Assembly (NCBI RefSeq): GCF_004123195.1
Contig: NZ_SDLI01000003.1
Span: forward strand, 62,001 to 126,000
DNA from: Ammoniphilus sp. CFH 90114
GTDB lineage: Bacteria > Bacillota > Bacilli > Aneurinibacillales > RAOX-1
DNA length: 64,000 nt
Reading direction: 5' to 3'
Part shown: piece by piece, positions 27,519 through 34,905 of the stretch
How positions within the stretch are numbered: the stretch's first letter is position 1
How the letters are laid out: each line of letters starts with the position of its first letter
Program-made: the position numbers and the translations under genes
Notes under the pieces: generated by a model
Seen by the model: the letters and a program-made list of their open reading frames with translations, nothing else
The model's database searches: none
Told to the model about the DNA's origin: nothing

Positions 27519-27667
27519 AAAAAAAGGAGGGAATCATCCCTCCAAATGGGTATAGAAGGGGTGTACGCTAAGTACACCTCATGGAGTTAAAAAAGAGTGC
27601 TGCTGATAAATCCAAGTTAATCGTCAAACACCCCATGGTTAGCTCAATAGACATGTATTGAGCTAAC
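27519..27667 (-). terminator. three hairpins downstream of lhgO, one a terminator
   Basis: GTTAGCTCAAT (27638-27648) with ATTGAGCTAAC (27657-27667), a perfect 11-bp stem; GGTGTAC (27560-27566) with GTACACC (27572-27578); and GGAGGGA with TCCCTCC near 27526-27543, preceded on the plus strand by an A7 run, making it the U-tract terminator for minus transcripts. No gene is seen in 27451-27693. Confidence 0.6.
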
Positions 27668-27693
27668 TAGCGGTAAAGACCCTAAACAGTCAC

Positions 27694-28911
27694 TTAAGAT
27701 ATGGCGTAGAGCTTCTTGTCCGTCATTTCTGGAATCTGTTCAGTAATATACTTTCCAATCTCAATCGATGCTGTAGCTGCTGGAGATGGAGCATTGCAGA
27801 CATGGATACTGCTCTTTCCAGTTAGGATGTGGAAGTCATCCACGAGAGTACCATCTGACTTCAAGGCTTGCGCACGAACTCCTGCTGGAGCAGTCTCTAA
27901 GTCATCCGCCTGAATCTCAGGTATTAACTCTTGAAGACTACGAACAAAGGCCTGCTTGCTGAAGGAACGAATCATTTCTCCAGCTCCCTCTTTCCAGTAC
28001 TTGGACGCTAGTTTCCAGAAACCAGGATAAGTCATAACTTCCATTAAGTCTTTTATATCGATGTCTGTTTTTGTGTAGCCTTCACGCTTAAAACTAAGTA
28101 CAGCATTTGGCCCTGCTTCGACATGTCCGCCTACCATCCTCGTATAATGAACGCCAAGGAATGGGAAGGCAGGGTTCGGAACCGGATAGATTAAGTGCTT
28201 AACAAGATGTCTCTTATCATGTTTTAATTGATAATACTCCCCGCGGAAAGGAACAATCTTTAAATCAGTGTCTACTCCTGCGGATCTTGTTACTCGGTCG
28301 CTATGCAGACCGGCACAGCTTATGAGGAATTTAGAGCGGAACGTCCCTGCACTCGTCTCGATGACAACTTCGCCCTTCGTCTCGTGGATCTTCTGGACTG
28401 TAGTATTCAATCGAAGATCGCCGCCATTTTTTTGAATAATGTCAGCGAACGTCTCGCATACCTGCTTATAGTTAACGATACCTGCCATTGGAACAAGAAT
28501 CGCTCCTAGTCCGTTAACATGCGGTTCTCTTTCTTTTAATTCTTCTTTTCCGATCTTGGAAATATCTAACCCGTTATCTAATCCACGCTGAAACAAGTTA
28601 TCCATAAGCGGAACTTCTTCTGGTTTCGTAGCCACGATGACCTTGCCGCAGATCTCATGCTCAATTCCATATTCCTTACAGAATTCAACCATAGAGTTGC
28701 TGCCCGCACGTGCAAACTTCGCCTTAAAGCTCCCTGGCTTATAATAAATACCAGAGTGTATTACTCCGCTGTTATGACCGGTTTGGTGTTTGGCCCACTG
28801 TGACTCTTTTTCAAGAACGAGAATGCGAGCTTTGGGATAGCGTTTAGACAGCGCCATCCCCGTTGATAATCCTACAATCCCGCCCCCAACGATTGCGAAA
28901 TCATACATCAT
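27694..28911 (-). CDS. lhgO: L-2-hydroxyglutarate oxidase/dehydrogenase
   Basis: 405 residues, FAD-dependent DAO-family protein. The dinucleotide-binding motif is at the N-terminus (DFAIVGGGIVGLSTGMALSKRYP) and the family-typical HQTGHNSGVIHSGIYYKPGS follows at about 42-62; YPVPNPAFPFLGVHYTRM and a C-terminal HVCNAPSPAATASIEIG are as in LhgO/L2HGDH. It oxidises L-2-hydroxyglutarate to 2-oxoglutarate, feeding electrons to quinone in E. coli. It lies 14 nt after glaH, whose product makes L-2-hydroxyglutarate, so the pair completes one pathway. Confidence 0.93.
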   Translation of the reverse strand: MMYDFAIVGGGIVGLSTGMALSKRYPKARILVLEKESQWAKHQTGHNSGVIHSGIYYKPGSFKAKFARAGSNSMVEFCKEYGIEHEICGKVIVATKPEEVPLMDNLFQRGLDNGLDISKIGKEELKEREPHVNGLGAILVPMAGIVNYKQVCETFADIIQKNGGDLRLNTTVQKIHETKGEVVIETSAGTFRSKFLISCAGLHSDRVTRSAGVDTDLKIVPFRGEYYQLKHDKRHLVKHLIYPVPNPAFPFLGVHYTRMVGGHVEAGPNAVLSFKREGYTKTDIDIKDLMEVMTYPGFWKLASKYWKEGAGEMIRSFSKQAFVRSLQELIPEIQADDLETAPAGVRAQALKSDGTLVDDFHILTGKSSIHVCNAPSPAATASIEIGKYITEQIPEMTDKKLYAIS

Positions 28912-28925
28912 AAATCCCCCATCTT

Positions 28926-29864
28926 CTAGGTATTAAAGAACAGTCCGCGTTGACGCATCAGTTCACGGTGCAATTCAGGATGCTTCTCGAAAGCTGCTCG
29001 ACCGTGCAACCAGAAACGATTGTTCAAAAGAATTAAGTCTCCAACTGGTAGCGGCATAGCCTTTGTAGCAGAACTATTCTCCATGGAGTCAGACATTTCC
29101 TTCAAGTACATTGCAAGATCAATCGTCTCAGGGTAAGCAAATTGGTCAATAAAGCAAATGCAAGGCTTGTTATTCTGCCAGTAGAACGTCTCACGATAGA
29201 TAGTTTCTTGTACGTTCTTACTAGCAGGCGCTTTATAAGGAACTCTAAAGGATGCATACGGATGAGTCGAGAACTTCTCTAACTCTTCCCAATCATCAAG
29301 ATGAAGCAATCGAGATTCTCCGCCCTTGGCGTTTTGCTCAATCATCTTCATCATTAGCAACCAATCCGTTGGTTCATCAACAAATGTTCCGTCTGTATGA
29401 AGGGTGAACAATCTGTAGGCTTGACGCAAGTAGGAGTCGCTGGTATCCGTATCCTTCACGGTAAAACGAGCGTAGAACGTATTCGTCATCGCGTCAAAGT
29501 TGGCAATCCCAACAAGATAAGAGAAAGCTGTAGCAAATCGCACATAATCATCTGGGTTGCTTGTTTCACCTTGAACTCCAATTGTAAATCCGCCTGACTC
29601 ACGATCTTGTAAGATATCTCGAATCGTTTGCTGGAACTGCTCACCAAGCAGCTGCTTCATCTTATTCGCCATCTCAAATCGAGCATACGGAGTATATTCT
29701 AAGCGTTGAGGAATAGCATCCACTGTTGATTTCAAGAATTCAGAAATAACTGCTTGATCTAACTTGATATGGTAAAGACGGTGATGCTCTGGATGTGGAA
29801 TGATTTCATAACCAGCCTGCTTCTGTTCATACTTCATCTTCTTTTCGTTTACCAATGTGCTCAT
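28926..29864 (-). CDS. glaH: glutarate 2-hydroxylase (CsiD/GlaH family)
   Basis: 312 residues, Fe(II)/2-oxoglutarate-dependent oxygenase of the CsiD family. The iron ligands are visible as FTLHTDGTFVDE (HxD, around residue 160) and the distal histidine in LNNRFWLHGRAAFEKHPE near 285; the arginine for 2-oxoglutarate lies shortly after. GlaH converts glutarate to L-2-hydroxyglutarate with release of succinate and CO2. The ATG has AAGGAGGATATG. It is first gene of a glaH-lhgO unit with its own sigma-A promoter and a structured, terminator-bearing leader. Confidence 0.92.
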   Translation of the reverse strand: MSTLVNEKKMKYEQKQAGYEIIPHPEHHRLYHIKLDQAVISEFLKSTVDAIPQRLEYTPYARFEMANKMKQLLGEQFQQTIRDILQDRESGGFTIGVQGETSNPDDYVRFATAFSYLVGIANFDAMTNTFYARFTVKDTDTSDSYLRQAYRLFTLHTDGTFVDEPTDWLLMMKMIEQNAKGGESRLLHLDDWEELEKFSTHPYASFRVPYKAPASKNVQETIYRETFYWQNNKPCICFIDQFAYPETIDLAMYLKEMSDSMENSSATKAMPLPVGDLILLNNRFWLHGRAAFEKHPELHRELMRQRGLFFNT

Positions 29865-29923
29865 GTTTCATATCCTCCTTATTATCCATCAAAAAATAGG
29901 GGCTTGGGGTTGTTTGTAAAACC

Positions 29924-30112
29924 AAAAAGCCAGCTACATCATTCTAAATAAAGCTAGAATGATATAACTGGCTGTAAATACTTCCCTCTCTGATCTCTCA
30001 GAGTCTCGTATTTTTCTCAGTTAATAATTGAAGTTGTGAAGCAGTAGAACTGTAGGCTTTACGGAACTAAGCAGAGCTATCTGCTTAGGCGTTATTAACA
30101 ATATTTCTACTA
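29924..30112 (-). ncRNA. structured leader RNA with terminal terminator upstream of glaH (candidate attenuator/riboswitch)
   Basis: Read 5' to 3' on the minus strand from about 30112: hairpin 1, CUAAGCAGA / UCUGCUUAG (30088-30067, 9 bp perfect, loop UAGC); long-range pairings GUAGAA (30110-30105) with UUCUAC (30049-30044) and GUUAAUAA (30099-30092) with UUAUUAAC (30027-30020), which interleave like a pseudoknot or alternate states; hairpin 2, AAAUAC / GUAUUU closing a purine internal loop and CUCUGA-GAGA-UCAGAG (30013-29976); then a terminator AGCCAG..AUCAUUCUA / UAGAAUGAU..CUGGCU with U5 (29973-29924). It ends 60 nt before glaH. It lacks the T-box, L-box and yybP-ykoY motifs I know. Confidence 0.55.
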
Positions 30113-30119
30113 TACTTAT

Positions 30120-30148
30120 ATCATATTATATTAATAACATTCCGTCAA
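30120..30148 (-). promoter_or_regulatory. sigma-A promoter of glaH-lhgO
   Basis: On the minus strand TTGACG (30148-30143), exactly 17 nt, TATGAT (30125-30120). Expected start near 30112, giving a leader of about 248 nt before the glaH ATG. Confidence 0.75.
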
Positions 30149-30185
30149 CCCTTTTTTTTGTTCAACAATGACTTCGTTACATCCT

Positions 30186-31583
30186 CTAAGAAACTTGTAT
30201 GCTCTTTACTTTCTCTTCTGAGTAATCATATTCCTCATGAGGAGTTTTAATTAAGTAGTAAGCACCAAGTGCCCACCATCCTCCAAAGATGATCCACTCG
30301 TATGGCCATACCAACGCAGCTGGCATTCCAGGCATATAAAGAACAGCTAACCCAATACTTAAAATCACCGCAATATAGCCTACTGCACTGTTATTCCCCG
30401 CACGGAATGGACGAGGCATCTGGGGTTCACGCTTCCTTAAGATGATGAAAGAAATACCAACAAGTAAATAAGAAATAACGATCGCAAGACCACCTGCATC
30501 AACTAACCAAACTAGCATCTTTCTTCCACAAAGTGGAGCTAACACAGAAAGTACTCCAATGAAAAGAATGGCGTTCGATGGCGTTTTATATTTTGGATGA
30601 AGCTCACCTAACCAGCTTGGAAGCATGTGTGATTTAGCCATCGCGTATATAACTCGGCTTCCTCCGATCAAGAAAGAGTTCCAACTTGTTAAAATTCCTC
30701 CAACACCTGCAATTATCAGAATTTGAGTTGCAACTGGACTAGAGAAGATTGCTCCCATTGCATCGGCCGTAGCTAGACTAGAATCTGCTAATTGCCCCTG
30801 ACCTAATCCTTTACCCACTCCGAATATCATCCCAATATACCAAACTACAGCCATAATAACTGAGATAATTAGGACACTTCCAATTTGTTTATGAGGAAGA
30901 TTAATCTCCTCAGCTGCTTGTGGAATAACGTCAAATCCCACGAACATAAAGGGAATCATGACAAGAACCGCCATAAATCCAGTCCAACCATTAATAAAAG
31001 AAGGGATTGCATCAGATGGAGTTGGTGTGATGGCGGCACCACCTACTAAACTTAATCCAACCAAAGCAAGGAGAACGGTTACAATAAATTGGAATTTCGC
31101 TGCTTGTTTTAATCCAAAATAGTTAAGAGCCGTAATAATAATGGCACCAATCATTCCGACAGCTACCCAGGAAGCATAAACATCCCATCCTGCAACAGTC
31201 CACATAAAGCCCACTTTATAGTTAGGGAAGATATACTCAATAACCGTTGGCAGAGCTACCGCTTCGAATGCTACCACTGAAATATATCCTAGTGAAATCG
31301 ACCAAGAAACGACGAAAGACCATTTGGAGCCAAGAGCACGATGTGTCCATGCGTGCTCTCCTCCAGCCTTTGGCATAGCAGAAGTTAATTCAGAGTAAGT
31401 CAATCCTACAAAGGTAACAATAATTCCACCGACTAAGAAAGCAAGAATGGCACCTAATAACCCTGCAGATGTTAACCAGTCTCCAGTTAATACAACCCAT
31501 CCCCAACCAATCATGGCACCGAAGGATAAACATAAAACATCAAAGCGAGAAAGTACTCTTTCGAATTTAACGTTATTCTTCAT
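30186..31583 (-). CDS. APC-superfamily amino acid permease
   Basis: 465 residues, 12 predicted membrane segments, with the APC helix 1 GAMIGWGWVVLTGDW at about residues 23-37, EHAWTHRALGSKWSFVVSW, and PFMFVGFDVIPQAAEEI in the middle. It probably imports the substrate of the aminotransferase gene just upstream (GABA, 5-aminovalerate or a similar amino acid). It follows gabT by 26 nt in the same operon. Substrate is inferred from context. Confidence 0.9.
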   Translation of the reverse strand: MKNNVKFERVLSRFDVLCLSFGAMIGWGWVVLTGDWLTSAGLLGAILAFLVGGIIVTFVGLTYSELTSAMPKAGGEHAWTHRALGSKWSFVVSWSISLGYISVVAFEAVALPTVIEYIFPNYKVGFMWTVAGWDVYASWVAVGMIGAIIITALNYFGLKQAAKFQFIVTVLLALVGLSLVGGAAITPTPSDAIPSFINGWTGFMAVLVMIPFMFVGFDVIPQAAEEINLPHKQIGSVLIISVIMAVVWYIGMIFGVGKGLGQGQLADSSLATADAMGAIFSSPVATQILIIAGVGGILTSWNSFLIGGSRVIYAMAKSHMLPSWLGELHPKYKTPSNAILFIGVLSVLAPLCGRKMLVWLVDAGGLAIVISYLLVGISFIILRKREPQMPRPFRAGNNSAVGYIAVILSIGLAVLYMPGMPAALVWPYEWIIFGGWWALGAYYLIKTPHEEYDYSEEKVKSIQVS

Positions 31584-31609
31584 TGACTTACCCCTTTTCC
31601 TGTATTTTT

Positions 31610-32944
31610 TTATGTTTTGTTATTGACTACTTTAGCAATCGTCTCTTCAAGGATTTGAAGACCTTCATCTAGCTGATGATCTGTAATCACAAGAGGCGGC
31701 AAGAAACGAAGGACGTTCCCATACATTCCAGCGCTTAGACTAAACAATCCATTCTTCCAAGATTCGCTTACAATTTGTGCTGTTTCCTCTTTCGCAGGTT
31801 CCTTCGTTTGACGATCCTTAACTAGTTCCATTGCACACATAGCACCTAATCCGCGCACATCCCCAATGATCGGGTATTTCTCCTGCATCTCTAGGAATTT
31901 ATTTGTCATTTTTTCACCAATGACTCGTGCACGCTCTACTAATCTTTCTTCTTCCAAGACTTCCAACACAGCAAGACCCGCCGCACAAGAAACTGGACTT
32001 CCACTGAATGTTCCACCTAACTGACCAAAATCCGGTGCATCCATCATATTAGCACGTCCTGTTATCGCACTAAGCGGTAATCCTGCAGCAATCGATTTAG
32101 AAAGGGTCATTAAATCTGGAGCAACACCAAAGTGTTCAATAGCAAACATCTTTCCTGTACGCCCAAATCCCGTCTGAATCTCATCAGCGATAAATAGAAT
32201 ATCATTTTGCTCGCAAATCTCTTTTAAACCCTGAACAAATGCACGGGATGGAACCACGAATCCACCTTCACCTTGTACCGGCTCGAGAATGACAGCACCC
32301 ACTTCATCTGCAGAAGCTTCCTTCACGAAGAAATCCTTAAGTTGACTTAGAATCATTTCATCTAATTGCTCAGGACTCATCTGGTGAGGAGCACGATAGT
32401 AATAAGGATAAGGAAGTTTATATGTGGAAGGTGCAAACGGTCCAAATCCGTCTTTATAAGGCTTCACTTTACTTGTTAAAGACATGGTAAGTAACGTACG
32501 TCCATGGTATCCGCGATCAAAAGAGATGACTCCGGGCTTGCCTGTAAATTTACGTGCAATCTTTACCGCATTCTCAACCGCTTCAGCTCCACTATTGGCA
32601 AACATCGTCTTCTTCTCAAATTGTCCAGGAGTCAACTCGTTTAACTTTTCTGCCAATTCAATATAGGATTCATAAGGAGCAACGTGAAAACACGTATGAA
32701 TCGACTTTTGAACTTGCTCGGTAACCGCCTGAACTACTTTTGGGTGGGAATGCCCCACATTTTGAATGCCTATTCCACCAGCAAAATCGATATATCGATT
32801 CCCATCGACATCTTTCACAAGGGCTCCTTGAGCGGAATCCACATAAACGGATGTCACGTGGTAAGGTGCTTTAGGAACAGCCTTCATTCTTCTTTCATGA
32901 AGCGAATCAGATGTCGCTCTTGTGTTGACTTGTACAGTATTCAT
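31610..32944 (-). CDS. gabT: 4-aminobutyrate / 5-aminovalerate aminotransferase (class III, PLP)
   Basis: 444 residues from the ATG at 32944; longer readings start inside the upstream gene. The ATG overlaps the TGA of the activator gene (ATGA) and has GGAGGG before it. Class III signatures: FAGGIGIQNVGHSHPKVV, the glycine-rich [47 protein letters not shown], and the PLP lysine in TLSKSIAAGLPLSAI (about residue 282). It moves the omega-amino group to 2-oxoglutarate, giving succinic or glutaric semialdehyde. The nearby glutarate genes favour 5-aminovalerate as a natural substrate. Confidence 0.9.
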   Translation of the reverse strand: MNTVQVNTRATSDSLHERRMKAVPKAPYHVTSVYVDSAQGALVKDVDGNRYIDFAGGIGIQNVGHSHPKVVQAVTEQVQKSIHTCFHVAPYESYIELAEKLNELTPGQFEKKTMFANSGAEAVENAVKIARKFTGKPGVISFDRGYHGRTLLTMSLTSKVKPYKDGFGPFAPSTYKLPYPYYYRAPHQMSPEQLDEMILSQLKDFFVKEASADEVGAVILEPVQGEGGFVVPSRAFVQGLKEICEQNDILFIADEIQTGFGRTGKMFAIEHFGVAPDLMTLSKSIAAGLPLSAITGRANMMDAPDFGQLGGTFSGSPVSCAAGLAVLEVLEEERLVERARVIGEKMTNKFLEMQEKYPIIGDVRGLGAMCAMELVKDRQTKEPAKEETAQIVSESWKNGLFSLSAGMYGNVLRFLPPLVITDHQLDEGLQILEETIAKVVNNKT

Positions 32945-34608
32945 ACTTTGGTCCCTCCATCTTCTAAGTACTTCTTCATTTTTCTTACTACGGTAGATTG
33001 ATTTACTTCTAATACTTCTGCACATTTGTACGTATTTTTGTAGGTTTCATAAGCCATCGTAATCATTTTCTTTTCCAACTGCTCTACCGCTTCTTTTAAT
33101 GGGATTAAGGATTTTACAACAATGCCTTGGTCTGCCGTGTTGTTTTCTAAGAGATAGCTAGGAAGCTCTTCGACTTTTACGATATTCCCATCACAAGTTA
33201 CCAGAAGGCGTTCGATTAAGTTCTCTAATTCTCGAACATTTCCCGGCCATGCATATTGACACAGCATCGGGTAGATATCCTCATGCAACTGCTTATGCAG
33301 CCCATATTTAGAATTAAAAGAAGAGACAAAAAATTGAATAAGAATGGATATATCCTCACTGCGATGACGTAAGGGAGGAATCGTTATAGGCACAACGTTT
33401 AACCGATAATAAAAGTCTTCTCTAAACTTTTTTTCTTTCACCAAGCGCGGTAATTCTTGATTCGTTGCAGCAATAATTCGTGTATCTACTTGGATGAGTT
33501 CACTTCCCCCAACACGGCGGAAGGTATTATCCTGCAGAAATTGAAGTAACTTCACTTGAGTGCTTAGCGGTAATTCTCCAATCTCATCAAGGAATAACGT
33601 CCCTTTATCAGCCAGCTCAATTACGCCTTTTTTCCCTTCCTTGTTTGCCCCTGTAAAGGCTCCCCGTTCATATCCGAACAACTCTGACTCAATTAAGTTT
33701 TCTGGAATAGCACCACAATTCACTTCAATTAACTTATTCTTGCTGCGGCTGCTTTCTTGATGGATATATCGGGCCATCATACCCTTTCCTACTCCCGTTT
33801 CCCCAACAATCAGGACAGTAGAGTCTACCTGGGCCACTTTAGAAGCGATCTGATAGACTTGATTCATTTCTTTGGAATTGTAAATGACGGGCTTCTGATC
33901 GGAAACGATTTGCTTTAATTGATTTAACTCTTCCCGGTACTTATTGAGCAGATCCTCTGTTTCTAGCAATCTACTTTCTAAGGCTTCAATTTCTGAGTAC
34001 TCACGTGAATTAAATACAATTCGGTAAATCTCTCCCTCATCATCAAAGATAGGGTTTCCAATGACGTAAAGCTTCTTACCTGTCTTAGTCATCTGAATTC
34101 CAGAAACCTTCTTCTTCTCTTGTAGAACAAGCGGTGTTAGAGAAGGCGTAAAAACTGCATCATGAGCTAACTCCGATGTTTTTTTTCCGATTAATCTCTC
34201 GGCAGGCATTCCATATAACTCTTCACAGCGAGCACTAATCTTTTTTATTGTGCCTTGCCTATCTGTGACTAGAATCTCATCAAATGACTCCCGAATGATC
34301 AATTCTAATTCGTTATATTCTATATCTTCTACAACGCTTAGTAACGAAACATCTTGACCCTTCCAGTGAAACGATTTAAGATGCATACGATACCTGTCTA
34401 TCTTCGTCGGAAGCCGATTCCCATCTCTATTCCATTTTCCTACTATCTCTTGAACGAATAAAGGCAACTGACTAAAATGCTCTAGCTTCTCTGTTTTAAA
34501 TAGTTGCTTCGCTTGTTGATTATGAAAGATGATCCGGTGGTCAGAATCAAACATAACATATCCTATATCTACCGAATCGAAGAGATGAATTAAATCCTCC
34601 CTATCCAT
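32941..34608 (-). CDS. sigma-54-dependent transcriptional activator (PAS-AAA+-HTH)
   Basis: 555 residues. Two N-terminal PAS-like regions (about 10-90 and 105-215), a coiled linker, the AAA+ domain (about 235-470) with GETGVGKG Walker A and GAFTGA sigma-54 contact loop near 316, and a TyrR-like C-terminal HTH (CAEVLEVNQSTVVRKMKKYL). The PAS regions would sense a small ligand. It is the first gene of activator-gabT-permease; a consensus sigma-54 promoter lies 47 nt upstream, so it would activate its own operon. Confidence 0.93.
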   Translation of the reverse strand: MDREDLIHLFDSVDIGYVMFDSDHRIIFHNQQAKQLFKTEKLEHFSQLPLFVQEIVGKWNRDGNRLPTKIDRYRMHLKSFHWKGQDVSLLSVVEDIEYNELELIIRESFDEILVTDRQGTIKKISARCEELYGMPAERLIGKKTSELAHDAVFTPSLTPLVLQEKKKVSGIQMTKTGKKLYVIGNPIFDDEGEIYRIVFNSREYSEIEALESRLLETEDLLNKYREELNQLKQIVSDQKPVIYNSKEMNQVYQIASKVAQVDSTVLIVGETGVGKGMMARYIHQESSRSKNKLIEVNCGAIPENLIESELFGYERGAFTGANKEGKKGVIELADKGTLFLDEIGELPLSTQVKLLQFLQDNTFRRVGGSELIQVDTRIIAATNQELPRLVKEKKFREDFYYRLNVVPITIPPLRHRSEDISILIQFFVSSFNSKYGLHKQLHEDIYPMLCQYAWPGNVRELENLIERLLVTCDGNIVKVEELPSYLLENNTADQGIVVKSLIPLKEAVEQLEKKMITMAYETYKNTYKCAEVLEVNQSTVVRKMKKYLEDGGTKV

Positions 34609-34654
34609 TTCCCCACATCCTCTGTATGTGAATCCCCCCTTCGCACACTATAAA

Positions 34655-34671
34655 TGCAATTATCGTGCCAA
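34655..34671 (-). promoter_or_regulatory. sigma-54 (-24/-12) promoter of the activator-gabT-permease operon
   Basis: On the minus strand TTGGCACGATAATTGCA: TGGCAC, five nt, TTGCA, a complete match to the sigma-54 consensus. Transcription would start near 34643. Confidence 0.88.
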
Positions 34672-34712
34672 CAGTGGAAACCTTGATTTTACTAGGGAGT
34701 ACGACGACTGTT

Positions 34713-34830
34713 AATGCACGCATGCATCATTCATTTACATTTATATAATGCAAATCGAATCGAACAGTCGAAATTAACTATTTTCATTAGACAATGCAAA
34801 ATAACATCTATATAATGCATTTTAGCATTA
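34713..34830 (-). promoter_or_regulatory. candidate enhancer (UAS) with repeated AATGCA boxes
   Basis: AATGCA occurs at 34713, 34747, 34793 and 34814, and TAATGC-ATTTTA-GCATTA (34813-34830) is a 6-6-6 palindrome. They lie 40-160 nt upstream of the sigma-54 promoter, where enhancer sites of such activators are found. Binding is inference. Confidence 0.5.
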
Positions 34831-34864
34831 CAACCAACATTTACTAAAGTGTCTAAAATGTGAA

Positions 34865-34900
34865 AAGGAACTTACTACTATGACTAGCAGCAAGTTCCTT
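34865..34900. terminator. terminator downstream of actP
   Basis: AAGGAACTT (34865-34873) with AAGTTCCTT (34892-34900) plus inner pairing; a T run follows on the plus side. It separates actP from the activator promoter. Confidence 0.65.
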
Positions 34901-34905
34901 TTTTA

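Noticed and set aside
29865-30148. T-box or lysine riboswitch in the glaH leader
   Set aside because: No AGGGUGGNACCGCG T-box and no L-box core could be found in the leader.
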